Assembly: GCA_022448265.1 (NCBI GenBank)
Contig: JAKVCC010000004.1
Location: forward strand, 62,001-126,000
DNA from: Pirellulales bacterium
GTDB taxonomy: Bacteria > Planctomycetota > Planctomycetia > Pirellulales > Lacipirellulaceae
Length of the DNA stretch: 64,000 bases
Direction: 5' to 3'
The notes beneath the pieces were generated by a model, which was given only the letters and a program-made list of their open reading frames with translations, was not told where the DNA came from and made no database searches. Each line of letters begins with the position of its first letter. Position 1 is the first letter of the stretch. A program made the position numbers and the translations under genes. Below, piece after piece: positions 56,103 to 64,000 of this stretch.

Positions 56103-57161
56103 ATGAGTCAAATCGATAACGCCTTTATACAGGCATACGCTACTTCTGAACCGTCGCCCGCATCGGCGGCCACGGGAAGCGTTGCGCGATCTGGTCAGGT
56201 CCTACCCACCGGGTCGCCCAACCCAGGGCCGATTCCAGCGCCTCACATTAGCGCCCACCCGGCGCCACAGGATTCCGACAACCGGGCGAGGGGCCCAATG
56301 GCTCCCGAGCCGATCCCCGCCCCCCACTTTCAGGCCGCTCCCAGCCCAATGCCCAACTTGGCGCCTGCCTTCGAAGAGCCGTCGACGACATCGCACCTAG
56401 CACCAACCGGCGGAGCTAGCCTGGCCCCGCCCAGCACGGACGCGGAGCGCCGGCCCCTGTCGACCTTTGCATCCGTTGAGCACAGCTCACCGGCTACCTT
56501 CAATCCGGTGTTTGAGGTGGACGCATTTCAATGGCCGCAAATCGTCATGGATCTGGTCGGCGGACATCCGCAGCTTCTCGCGCCTGTTGTTGAACAATTG
56601 CTCGATGCACGTGAAGCAGGTCGGACACTAGTGGGCATTGCCGGTACGCGGCCCGGAGTTGGTTGTACGACCGTGCAACTGTGCCTAGCGAATCTGCTTA
56701 GTCAGGTCGGGTTGCAGTTGGCAATCGTAGACAGCAATTTTTCTCATGGGGATTTGGCTGTTCAGTTGGGCGTGAAAGTCGACACCGGCTGGGAAGAAGT
56801 TCTTATGGGGAGGCTACCGCTGGCCGAAGGTGTCGTCAGATCGGTCGACGACCAACTCGCCTTATTGCCTTTAGGAGGTGCTTGTCAGAGAGCAAGCGAG
56901 CTGCTGTCAGGAATTCAAACATCGATTACCGCCGGCGTGCTGCGATACCACTACGACATGGTCCTGTTTGATCTAGGTGCTGCGGGGCAAGTGCCTCAAT
57001 GCGATCTAGCGAAAACTATCCTGGAGCATTGCCGAATGGATATTGGTCTGATTGTTGCTGATTCGGCGGCCGGAAGTCGTGTGAGCGCGAAACCGATCAA
57101 CCAACTGCTCGAATTGTTTGGCCCGACTTGCCACGGTCTTATCGGAAACCACGCAGCTTAA
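56103..57161 (+). CDS. MinD/BY-kinase-like P-loop ATPase
   Basis: About 352 residues from ATG 56103 (MSQIDNAF); a start at 56067 is also possible. The first 130 residues are a Pro/Ala/Ser-rich linker. The C-terminal half is a SIMIBI ATPase: deviant Walker A GIAGTRPGVGCTTVQLCLAN, Walker A' LAIVDSNFSHGDL, and Walker B-like DMVLFDLGAAGQ. It resembles the CpsD/Wzc-type cytoplasmic kinase of polysaccharide export but lacks a visible C-terminal tyrosine cluster, so kinase activity is doubtful. It is followed by an ExeA-like ATPase gene, a pairing known from polysaccharide and PEP-CTERM/XrtA clusters. No glycosyltransferases lie nearby. Confidence 0.72.
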   Translation: MSQIDNAFIQAYATSEPSPASAATGSVARSGQVLPTGSPNPGPIPAPHISAHPAPQDSDNRARGPMAPEPIPAPHFQAAPSPMPNLAPAFEEPSTTSHLAPTGGASLAPPSTDAERRPLSTFASVEHSSPATFNPVFEVDAFQWPQIVMDLVGGHPQLLAPVVEQLLDAREAGRTLVGIAGTRPGVGCTTVQLCLANLLSQVGLQLAIVDSNFSHGDLAVQLGVKVDTGWEEVLMGRLPLAEGVVRSVDDQLALLPLGGACQRASELLSGIQTSITAGVLRYHYDMVLFDLGAAGQVPQCDLAKTILEHCRMDIGLIVADSAAGSRVSAKPINQLLELFGPTCHGLIGNHAA

Positions 57162-57183
57162 AAACTATGCAGGCCCACGAATC

Positions 57184-58011
57184 ATGTACGAAGAATACTG
57201 GCAACTAGAAACGAAACCTTTCGAACCAACGAGCAGAGGCCAGTTTTTCTGCTCCGCGTCAGCCCAACAGGCGGCTCTCAATAAGTTGCGTTATGTGGTC
57301 GAGAGCCGTCGCGGGGCGGCCCTGTTGGCGGGTCCATCGGGCGTCGGCAAGACACTCCTTGCAGCTACACTTAGCGATCATTTGGAGGATTCGCTGGGAA
57401 AATTCGTACACGTGGTATTCCCGCTCATGTCCAGTCGCGATCTTCTGGTGTATCTTGCCGAACAGCTTGGCGCATCGCCTGCTGACCCGCCGCAGCACAC
57501 GGTCGAGGAGAGCTTGCGCCGTTTGCAGTTTGTGTTCGAAGAAAACAGTCGCCGTGGCTACCATGCCGTAGTCGTGGTGGACGAAGCGCATCTGCTCGAA
57601 GACAGCGGCCTGCTGGAAACATTGCGATTGTTATTGAATCTGCAAACATCCGGACAGCCGGCGTTCACGATGCTCTTAGTGGGCCAATCAGCACTACTTT
57701 CCGCCATGCAGCGCAACCGCTCTCTTGAAGAGCGGATCGACATGAAGATCCTGCTGAAGCCGTTTTCAGAGGAAGAGACTGCCGCTTACATCCAGGGCCG
57801 CCTGCAGGTGGCCGGGGCGACCCGTAATATCTTTGCCGCCGACGCCTTACAACTGGCGCATCAGCTTACCGGCGGAGTTCCTCGGCGTATCAACCGGCTT
57901 TGCGATCTTGCGCTGGTGGTCGGTTTTGCGGTGCGCCAGCACACGATCGGCGTGGACGAGCTGCAGTCGGTCAGCGACGAACTGGTGACCATCTCCGCCA
58001 TGGCGGCGTAG
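57184..58011 (+). CDS. ExeA-like AAA ATPase
   Basis: A 275-residue ATPase. The start MYEEYWQLETKPFEPTSRGQ at 57184 is the family opening, so the longer frame from 57118 is rejected. Walker A is LLAGPSGVGKTLLAATL, Walker B VVVVDEAHLLED, and a sensor region follows (LLVGQSALLSAM, LEERIDMKILLKPFS). The C-terminal helical domain (ALQLAHQLTGGVPRRINRLC) matches ExeA/GspA-type proteins, which load secretion or polysaccharide machinery at the inner membrane. It starts 22 bases after the MinD-like gene, so both are probably one transcript. No periplasmic peptidoglycan-binding tail is present, unlike full-length ExeA. Confidence 0.87.
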   Translation: MYEEYWQLETKPFEPTSRGQFFCSASAQQAALNKLRYVVESRRGAALLAGPSGVGKTLLAATLSDHLEDSLGKFVHVVFPLMSSRDLLVYLAEQLGASPADPPQHTVEESLRRLQFVFEENSRRGYHAVVVVDEAHLLEDSGLLETLRLLLNLQTSGQPAFTMLLVGQSALLSAMQRNRSLEERIDMKILLKPFSEEETAAYIQGRLQVAGATRNIFAADALQLAHQLTGGVPRRINRLCDLALVVGFAVRQHTIGVDELQSVSDELVTISAMAA

Positions 58012-58182
58012 GAGTGAGGAACAAGGAGCCATTTCTTCACGTTTTACACTCGAATCGCGAGCCATGCCCGGCTAAAGAGGTTGCCGTAAGATGCCACCGG
58101 GCGTCTCACTTCGACAGCCGGAAGATTATCCCGGGGGTCGCAGCTTGGGCGAACTTGTCACGGACAGACAAACCACCAATGC

Positions 58183-59544
58183 TCAGCGGTGCGCTGGCAA
58201 AGCCCAGCCGATGCCGATGCCTATTGCGATTACGCCCAACGTACAAAAGGCCTCGGGTGCCCACCCCGACAGGGCCCATTGTGCTTGCCATACGGTTGTT
58301 GCATAGTTGGTGGCCGAACAAAACATGAACAGGCACGACAAGAAGAACACAATGGGCGTGATCGGAAACAGAACGATTTTGTGCGGCCGCGGCAAATCGG
58401 GTTCCCGAATTCGCAGCACAAAGACCGAAATGGATATTAGCATGGCAAAAAACCAAAATACGGGCGAGGTAAACGCGATTAGCCGCCCGAATCCGTCCTC
58501 GCTGCCAAAGGCGCATACCCATAACAGGGCCGCGGATCCCTGCAGCAGTAACGAACGCACGGGCGCATCCCGCCCTCCGCTCCATTGGCTCAGCCAGGCA
58601 AATCGGGGATGCTCGGTTCCTACGGCGTAGTAGATGCGCGAACCTGCGAACAGGCTGCCGTTAATCGCGCCCAGCGAAGAAACGCACACCAGTGCCCCGA
58701 TTGCCCGGCGACCCACCCCCCCCCAGCGCATCTCCGCCAGGTTGGCAGCGCTGTTGCTGCTCGCGCCCGCCAGGCCCAGGGCATAGACAAAGGCGAGATT
58801 GACCAAAAGATACACCGCGGTGATCGATGCCACCCCAATCAATAGCGCTCGCAATATATTTCGATTGGGCTCGCGCACCTCAGCGGCTACATACGACAGA
58901 TCATTCCATCCGCCATAGGTGAACAGTACCAACACCAGGGCCAGGGCATAATTGGGTGGCGATGCGCCCAGGCCGGAACTGGCGAAGACCCTGGTGGTTG
59001 GCGTCAGTAGCGCGACGCCGATGATACCCAAGAGCCCCACAACCTTGAGTACGGTGAGTACGTTTTGCGTCGTCTTGCCGGCACGGACGCCCAGCAGGTT
59101 GAGTAGCGTAACCGCGACGATCGAACCGGCCGCATAGAGTACGAAGTCCCAATCGGTGTCGCCCGTTTGCAGTAGCGTTTCGGAGAGCGACGCATGGGCG
59201 AAGCGCGCAAACACAAAGGCCATTATTCCGACGCTGCCGGGCCGCACGATCCAAAACTCAGTCCAGGCAAACAAAAATCCAACCGGACGCCCGAACGCCC
59301 GTGACAAGAACACAAAGTCGCCTCCTTCGCGCGGCAGGGCCGTTGCCAACTCGACATAACAGAGCGCGCCCGCTAGTGTGATCAACCCGCCGGCCCCCCA
59401 GACGGCCATGAGTGTCCAGCTACTACTGACCAATCCCGCGACGCGCGGCGTGGATTCGTAGATGCCCGCGCCGATTACCACCCCCAAGATGATGCAAACT
59501 GAATCAAACAGGGTGAGTCGGCGACGGGGTCCGTTGTCAGACAT
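58183..59544 (-). CDS. APC-superfamily amino acid permease
   Basis: A 453-residue inner-membrane transporter with about 12 helices. The start SVCIILGVVIGAGIYESTPR has the GxGI unwound helix-1 motif of the APC fold, followed by GGLITLAGALCYVELATALP in helix 2 and the conserved REGGDFVFLSRAFGRPVGFL segment. It is probably an amino acid/polyamine uniporter or antiporter; the substrate is not predictable here. Start ATG 59544. The short secreted ORF at 59630-59764 lies upstream on the same strand, 85 bases away. Confidence 0.9.
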   Translation of the reverse strand: MSDNGPRRRLTLFDSVCIILGVVIGAGIYESTPRVAGLVSSSWTLMAVWGAGGLITLAGALCYVELATALPREGGDFVFLSRAFGRPVGFLFAWTEFWIVRPGSVGIMAFVFARFAHASLSETLLQTGDTDWDFVLYAAGSIVAVTLLNLLGVRAGKTTQNVLTVLKVVGLLGIIGVALLTPTTRVFASSGLGASPPNYALALVLVLFTYGGWNDLSYVAAEVREPNRNILRALLIGVASITAVYLLVNLAFVYALGLAGASSNSAANLAEMRWGGVGRRAIGALVCVSSLGAINGSLFAGSRIYYAVGTEHPRFAWLSQWSGGRDAPVRSLLLQGSAALLWVCAFGSEDGFGRLIAFTSPVFWFFAMLISISVFVLRIREPDLPRPHKIVLFPITPIVFFLSCLFMFCSATNYATTVWQAQWALSGWAPEAFCTLGVIAIGIGIGWALPAHR

Positions 59545-59629
59545 GGGCGATTTGGGTGCGCCAATAGCAGGGGTCAGCGTCTGTCCGCATTATTTGCTTG
59601 TTTTGTCGCCACGACCAGGAGCTCGCGGG

Positions 59630-59764
59630 TCATTTGGGATCGAGCGCGCCTGCCGATGTTTTGACGGCCCTATCGACTGCCGACATATCACTGGGGCCTG
59701 AGAGTGCCATTCTGGCACAGAGGGCGGCGCATACAAATATGGAGAAAGGAACGCGATTTTGCAT
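59630..59764 (-). CDS. Possible 44-residue secreted peptide
   Basis: ATG at 59764 with a strong AGAGGAG about 7 nt upstream. The product MQNRVPFSIFVCAALCARMA has a signal-like hydrophobic N-terminus, then a short polar tail ending ALDPK. No homologue is known to me. It may be a small exported peptide or a leader ahead of the permease gene; the ribosome binding site is the main support. Confidence 0.4.
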   Translation of the reverse strand: MQNRVPFSIFVCAALCARMALSGPSDMSAVDRAVKTSAGALDPK

Positions 59765-60052
59765 GTACTAGCTCCTCTTGATTCGTAGCAATTTGTTGTC
59801 GCTGACCTCAGCCATCAAGGGTGTCTACGAGTCTGCAGCTAGGGTGCTCCGCCGGGGACTCGGCTTGCGGACGACGAGTTTAGTTTCATCCGGCAAACGG
59901 AGTAAAGACGAGAATCTTCACCGGGACGGTGTGAGGATTGCTAGCTACCATTCTCTCAGCACTGGGGCGTGACAAACTAGTCTCGGCAAGCGAAACTGCG
60001 GGTTCCGGCTGTCCGCCGCCCGTTGTTAGCATCTGGCCTCGAGCTATCCGCC

Positions 60053-60268
60053 ATGACCCAAGCCCAGCAGCCCACCATCCGTTTGGACCAATTTCTGAAG
60101 GCAAATGGTTTGGTTGAGACGGGCGGGCAGGCGAAGCTGCTAATCCAAGAGGGGCGGGTGCAGGTCAATGGTGAAACAGAAACTCGCCGCCGCCGGCAGC
60201 TTCGCGAGGCCGATGTGGTACGGCTGGGAGACCAGCAGCTGACAGTGGAGTTTGAGGAGGCCGGGTAG
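60053..60268 (+). CDS. S4-domain RNA-binding protein (YbcJ-like)
   Basis: A 71-residue protein that is a bare S4 domain: IRLDQFLKANGLVETGGQAK, then LLIQEGRVQVNGETETRRRR and DVVRLGDQQLTVEF. The family binds structured RNA, often linked with ribosome maintenance. Start ATG 60053 (MTQAQQPTIRLDQF) follows a GGC-rich region without a clear ribosome binding site; a TTG at 60023 is less plausible. It converges with the metallophosphoesterase-like gene with only 5 bases between them. Confidence 0.87.
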   Translation: MTQAQQPTIRLDQFLKANGLVETGGQAKLLIQEGRVQVNGETETRRRRQLREADVVRLGDQQLTVEFEEAG

Positions 60269-60273
60269 CAGAC

Positions 60274-61065
60274 TCAATATCGTCCCCGGCGGCGCTCTTT
60301 CGCTGGTAAGGCTTCCAGGCAGGTAGTCCACCAGCCGGTGCATATGGTTTTGGCAAACTCTTCTGGCAGATTCTCAGAGCGCATTTCGTCGGCTAACGCT
60401 TGATAGGGGTAATCGACCGGTACGAAGGTGGCGTTTAGGTTCTTTCCGTCATGTTCCAAGAGCGTGTACCAAACATGGGTCGCACCGTCGTTTTCGGGCC
60501 GGCCGAGGACGCCCACATTGATCAGGTGGCGACCTTGCGACAGGCGGCGTTGCCATTTGATGCCGGTGTGGGTGACGAGCATGACGTCGACCTGGTTTTT
60601 GTCAGCCAGCATCTCGAGGAAATGTGTGGAGGTGGTACTTTCCCACAGAAACTCATTCATCTTTCGCGGACTGCCGTGGCTGAGCAGCACCTGAAGCGGA
60701 CCTAATCTGATTTGCCTGGACTCTGGCAAAGTGCGCATCCACGTACGATGCCCAGAATCCGTATGACTCCGTGTGTAATCGTAGCTGATTTTGGCAAAAT
60801 AATTGTCCTGCGGATCGGTGTAGCCACACTGGCAATCGTCCAGTTCATTGCCAATGGAATTGTCGTAGTTGCCTTGGATACAAACGATGTCGTTCTCGCG
60901 GAGCAGATCCAGACTTTGATTGGGATGAGGTCCGAAGCCACCAAAGTCCCCGAGACAGAAGATGGCGTCCACGCCGCGCGTCCGCGCATCCCGAACCGCC
61001 GCTTGCAGGGCCAGATAATTGCTGTAAATACCACCGAAACACGCAATGCGTTGCGATTCTGCCAT
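60274..61065 (-). CDS. Metallophosphoesterase-fold protein with degenerate metal motifs
   Basis: About 263 residues from ATG 61065 (MAESQRIACFGG). The fold of the YfcE/MPP family is evident: motif II CLGDFGGFGPHPNQS, motif III IQGNYDNSIGNE and VLLSHGSPR. However, motif I, normally SDxHGN, reads GGIYSN with Asp replaced by Gly12 and His by Tyr14, and the final GHTH motif reads THTG. Several metal ligands are therefore lost, so it may bind one metal, or be a non-enzymatic sensor. The role is unknown. It faces larB across 132 bases in a divergent arrangement. Confidence 0.78.
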   Translation of the reverse strand: MAESQRIACFGGIYSNYLALQAAVRDARTRGVDAIFCLGDFGGFGPHPNQSLDLLRENDIVCIQGNYDNSIGNELDDCQCGYTDPQDNYFAKISYDYTRSHTDSGHRTWMRTLPESRQIRLGPLQVLLSHGSPRKMNEFLWESTTSTHFLEMLADKNQVDVMLVTHTGIKWQRRLSQGRHLINVGVLGRPENDGATHVWYTLLEHDGKNLNATFVPVDYPYQALADEMRSENLPEEFAKTICTGWWTTCLEALPAKERRRGRY

Positions 61066-61197
61066 GGGGCCATTGTAGGGCATGGGGAATGGTTATTTCA
61101 GCGGGGTAGCGAACATTGGGGCTGGGCCAGAGATTTGCTCTGGAAGTTCGTGGCCATCCCTACCTTCCATGGCTACGGAACGGGTAAACTGACATGT

Positions 61198-61995
61198 ATG
61201 GATAGCAAGCAATTGGTGGCCTTGGCGGGCCAGTTGGCGGCGGCCGAGATATCGGCGGACCAGTTTCTGCGACTGGCCGCCGCGGTAGTTGGCCAGCCGC
61301 AGATCGGCGACGGTGGTGCCGGCAAGATTGCCAATGTTGATCTCGAGCGGGCGACCCGGTGTGGATTTCCCGAGGTCATCTATGGCAGCGGCAAGAATGT
61401 GGCTGCGATTGTCCAGATTGCCGATCAGCTTTTGGCCCATGGGCAGCCTGTTCTCGTGACACGTGTGACAGCCACCGATGGGGCGGACCTCTTGCGGCAG
61501 TATCCGGGCGCCGACTACCACGAAGTCGGCGGCACGCTGCGGATTGATCCTGCCGGCTATGTCCGAAAAGTGGCCGGGCACGTGGCGGTCATCACGGCCG
61601 GGACCAGCGATTTGCCCGTCGCCGAAGAAGCACGCGAAACGCTCGATTGGATGGGAGTGCGAGCAACCATGGTCACCGATGTAGGTGTGGCGGGGCCCCA
61701 TCGGCTTCCCGAGCGGCTAGTCGAGTTTGACAGTGCCGACGCGATTGTCGTAGTTGCTGGGATGGAAGGGGCGTTGCCGAGTGTGGTGGGGGGGTATGTT
61801 TCCTGCCCAGTTTTTGCGGTGCCAACGAGTGTTGGCTATGGGGCCAACCTGGGTGGCTTGGCCGCTCTGCTGGCGATGCTCAACAGTTGTGCGAGCAACG
61901 TAGCGGTGGTCAATATCGACGCCGGCTTCAAGGCCGGTTATCTGGCAGGGTTGGTGGCCTGGGGCCGAAACGGTGTGGAGAAGAAAAAAAATTAG
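61198..61995 (+). CDS. larB: Pyridinium-3,5-biscarboxylic acid mononucleotide synthase
   Basis: A 265-residue enzyme of nickel-pincer cofactor synthesis, which carboxylates and hydrolyses nicotinate adenine dinucleotide. Start ATG 61198 (MDSKQLVAL). Family features: DLERATRCGFPEVIYGSGK, HVAVITAGTSDLPVAEEARE, TDVGVAGPHRLPERL, VVVAGMEGALPSVVGGYV and the PurE-like SVGYGANLGGLAALLAMLNS. The longer open frame to the left (60712) is a shadow over the minus-strand gene. larC, larE and larA are not in the window. A terminator-like hairpin follows at 62009. Confidence 0.93.
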   Translation: MDSKQLVALAGQLAAAEISADQFLRLAAAVVGQPQIGDGGAGKIANVDLERATRCGFPEVIYGSGKNVAAIVQIADQLLAHGQPVLVTRVTATDGADLLRQYPGADYHEVGGTLRIDPAGYVRKVAGHVAVITAGTSDLPVAEEARETLDWMGVRATMVTDVGVAGPHRLPERLVEFDSADAIVVVAGMEGALPSVVGGYVSCPVFAVPTSVGYGANLGGLAALLAMLNSCASNVAVVNIDAGFKAGYLAGLVAWGRNGVEKKKN

Positions 61996-62008
61996 GAATC
62001 AGACGGTT

Positions 62009-62031
62009 CCCTCCGAGAGGGCGAGTTTTTT
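62009..62031 (+). terminator. Rho-independent terminator after larB
   Basis: Five-pair stem CCCTC/GAGGG with CGA loop, then CGAG and a six-T run, 14 bases after the larB stop codon. The four-base gap before the T-run weakens it. Confidence 0.5.
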
Positions 62032-62165
62032 GTCGCGTACGATTTGCGCCCTCCGGAGTACTGCAGCCCGCAGTCTGGCGAAGCCGCTCAATTGGAAAAG
62101 GAAAAAAATACATGCCATCTAATAGATCAGCCGAACTGCCGATTTGAACCAAGGCGGGAAGACCC

Positions 62166-63065
62166 ATGGCACTTCAAGACAGCACACGAGAGCCCCTGCC
62201 TCAACTGGCCCAGCGGCAGGTCGATAGTCACAAGGGCCATTACGGCCGCGTCCTTATCGTGGGCGGTTCGCGCTCGATGGCAGGCGCGCCCGCCTTGGCC
62301 GGCAGATCAGCGCTTCGCAGCGGTGCTGGCCTAGTCTCGTTGGCTGTGCCGCGTTCGATCCAAGCCACCGTGGCGAGCTTTGAAGCTGCCTATGTGACGA
62401 TTGGCTTTGGTGCTGACGATGAGGATGCCCTGATGGATCAGGAGGATGGCGAGATCATCACGCTGGCTGGCGAGATGACGGCCATCGCACTCGGGCCGGG
62501 CCTGGGCTCGCATCCGAGAACGATCAGGCTCACGGTTGATCTTTGTGAAAACTTGTCACAACCGCTGGTCGTCGATGCCGACGCGCTCAATGCGTTGGCG
62601 GTGGAGAGTGATTGTCTAGAGATGGCTGCGGGCCCCCGTGTGCTGACACCACACCCGGGAGAGTTTCAGCGTCTTACGGGTGAGCCTTGTGCCAAGAACC
62701 TGGCCGCCCGAGCCAGTCAGGCCGCGGAGCTGTGCCGGAAAGACTCTAGCGGCCAGACGATTGTAGTTCTGAAAGGACATCAAACCATTCTTACGGACGG
62801 CGAACGTTATGCCGTCAACGCGACGGGTAATCCAGGCATGGCTACAGGCGGAAGCGGCGACTGTTTGACGGGTATCATCGCCGCGCTGGTGGGCCAAGGC
62901 TTATCGTGTTGGGAAGCGGCTCGCTTAGGCGTTCACGTCCATGGCTTGGCAGGGGATTTGGCAGCGGGCGATTTGGGGCAGGTCTCAATGACTGCCAGCG
63001 ATCTAGTGGACGTTTTGCCAAGGGCGTTTCAAGAGTCCGCTACGTTGAATTGTCCGACCGCGTGA
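62166..63065 (+). CDS. nnrD: ADP-dependent NAD(P)H-hydrate dehydratase
   Basis: A 299-residue ribokinase-fold repair enzyme that restores hydrated NAD(P)H using ADP. It has the start HKGHYGRVLIVGGSRSMAGA, DADALNAL with catalytic Asp, VLTPHPGEFQRLTG, and the phosphate-binding loop NPGMATGGSGDCLTGIIAAL. The epimerase domain (NnrE) is not fused here, unlike in many bacteria. Start ATG 62166. It converges with the Ppx/GppA gene, 77 bases between them. Confidence 0.95.
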   Translation: MALQDSTREPLPQLAQRQVDSHKGHYGRVLIVGGSRSMAGAPALAGRSALRSGAGLVSLAVPRSIQATVASFEAAYVTIGFGADDEDALMDQEDGEIITLAGEMTAIALGPGLGSHPRTIRLTVDLCENLSQPLVVDADALNALAVESDCLEMAAGPRVLTPHPGEFQRLTGEPCAKNLAARASQAAELCRKDSSGQTIVVLKGHQTILTDGERYAVNATGNPGMATGGSGDCLTGIIAALVGQGLSCWEAARLGVHVHGLAGDLAAGDLGQVSMTASDLVDVLPRAFQESATLNCPTA

Positions 63066-63142
63066 GGTTTTCTGAGATTGTCGCGAAGCGGGCTGGCAAC
63101 GATTATCGCTCCCATCCGACACTGAGCTCGCCCGTTGCTTAT

Positions 63143-64000
63143 TCACTTCTTTGCTGCTGCTAAGCTAGGGCAATCCCATTGGATGCTTGTTTCGGTTTGG
63201 AAGGCCTTTTCAAACAAGCTAGCGCGGCGACGGGCCGCCCACAGATCTACCTCGGGGTACTCCTTGGACGAAACCAGCAACTCAGTCTGTTTTTTTGTGC
63301 CGCGCACCTGCACCGCTTCGATCGACTGGTTGTAGCTACGATCGAGTCCGCCTGCAATCCGCAGAATCGAAGCCATTTGCTCCACGCGTCGTTGGTCGCC
63401 CTTGTTGAGGATGCGAAAATTCTTGTGCTTGTTTTTGGGCTCAGCACCGCGGTGGTAGCGGGCGACGTTGGCTATGATCTCAAGCTCCTTAGGCCGAAAG
63501 CTTTCAATACTGCTATGCAAAATGAGATGATAGGAATGTTTGTGGTGTCCCGCGTAATTGATCAAGTAACCGACGTCTTGCATTCGTGCCGCGGCGTCAA
63601 GCAAGCGAGAATCCTTAGCATCGAGATCATAGGTTTGACAGAGACCTTTGTAGATGTCGGTGGCCAGCTTTGCCGCATGGCGCGCGTGGGTTAGCTCAAC
63701 TCCGCAAGCTGCCGCAAATCGTTCGATGTGCGCCGTTTCGTCGACGGCTTCTGCATCTTGTGTTCCTTGCAGGGATTCGATCATTGAAAGCAGCATTCCG
63801 TCGCGTACGCCGTACGTGTGAACTTGCAATAGATTGACTTTGAAACGACGCATAATGCGATCAATTGTGGCTAGGCCTTGGACGATAATGTCGGCCCGGT
63901 CAGGATGAAGCCCGGCAACCTCGCGGCGCTGTTTCAGTGACATCTTGCGCAGTCGATCGACTAGGTGTCGAATTTCAGCCCGCGAAATCTGACAGCCGGC
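63143..64000 (-). CDS. Ppx/GppA-family phosphatase, C-terminal part (gene continues beyond the window)
   Basis: The reading frame is open through the right edge; the last codons at the edge encode ISRAEIRHLVDRLRKMSLKQ, then RREVAGLHPDRADIIVQG, the end of the actin-like domain of exopolyphosphatase/guanosine-pentaphosphate phosphatase. The rest is the HD-type C-terminal domain: LDAAARMQDVGYLINYAGHH with KHSYHLILHSS, typical of Ppx/GppA domain III. It hydrolyses polyphosphate or pppGpp by family knowledge. The ATG at 63943 is internal, not the start. The N-terminal domain lies outside the window. Confidence 0.88.
   Translation of the reverse strand, partial: AGCQISRAEIRHLVDRLRKMSLKQRREVAGLHPDRADIIVQGLATIDRIMRRFKVNLLQVHTYGVRDGMLLSMIESLQGTQDAEAVDETAHIERFAAACGVELTHARHAAKLATDIYKGLCQTYDLDAKDSRLLDAAARMQDVGYLINYAGHHKHSYHLILHSSIESFRPKELEIIANVARYHRGAEPKNKHKNFRILNKGDQRRVEQMASILRIAGGLDRSYNQSIEAVQVRGTKKQTELLVSSKEYPEVDLWAARRRASLFEKAFQTETSIQWDCPSLAAAKK

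Noticed and set aside
60712-61197. Long leftward extension of the larB frame
   Set aside because: It overlaps the metallophosphoesterase-like gene on the other strand; LarB family length supports the start at 61198.

Overview
The window reads as chromosomal DNA of a planctomycete, most likely Pirellulales. This rests on family content rather than any marker gene: large secreted proteins with an LERRRVLD-type N-terminus and PKD repeats, a Ser/Thr kinase fused to WD40 propellers, PqqD-M50-HlyD fusion proteins, DUF1570-like metallopeptidases, and many secreted proteins found mainly in this phylum. GTG and TTG starts are frequent and Shine-Dalgarno sequences are often weak. I saw no insertion sequences, prophage, CRISPR array or rRNA; one tRNA (His) is present.

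Layout. 1-3.2 kb: the end of a sugar isomerase/epimerase gene, a dicluster ferredoxin, a secreted hypothetical and infA. 3.7-9.2 kb: export module 1 (tandem GAF-HlyD, periplasmic adaptor, PqqD-M50-HlyD), followed by an AsmA-like giant (9.4-13.0 kb). 13-30 kb: mostly housekeeping genes and planctomycete hypotheticals (metallopeptidase, glyA plus response regulator, TPR protein, DUF2617, MagIII-like glycosylase, glutaminyl cyclase, LysM protein with a degenerate L,D-transpeptidase fold, pyrE, fabH, pepF, sugar isomerase). 30-34.5 kb: a second metallopeptidase, a 40-residue membrane microprotein, tRNA-His, DUF2780, a decayed HerA-type ATPase and a lipoprotein. 34.7-50.2 kb: FAAL-ACP, TolC-like outer-membrane protein, export module 2 (same three-gene order as module 1), a secreted cysteine-containing protein and a 1292-residue PKD-repeat surface protein. 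50.3-58 kb: a kinase with about 21 WD40 repeats, then a TM protein, a MinD/BY-kinase-like ATPase and an ExeA-like ATPase. 58-64 kb: APC permease, small secreted ORF, S4 protein, a metallophosphoesterase-like protein with broken metal motifs, larB, nnrD and a partial Ppx/GppA gene.

The strongest candidate for an undescribed system is the duplicated three-gene export module. Each copy encodes a protein with cytosolic tandem GAF domains joined through one membrane helix to a periplasmic HlyD adaptor, a separate periplasmic adaptor, and a polytopic protein with a PqqD-like N-terminus, an M50 (HExxH) membrane protease core and a C-terminal HlyD segment. Neither copy has an ABC ATPase or RND pump beside it. 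Copy 2 is flanked by a TolC-like lipoprotein and a probable cargo, the PKD surface protein. It could be a type I-like envelope system whose inner-membrane core is a protease, with the PqqD-like domain reading an N-terminal leader. The gene content and motifs are visible in the sequence; the mechanism is inference.
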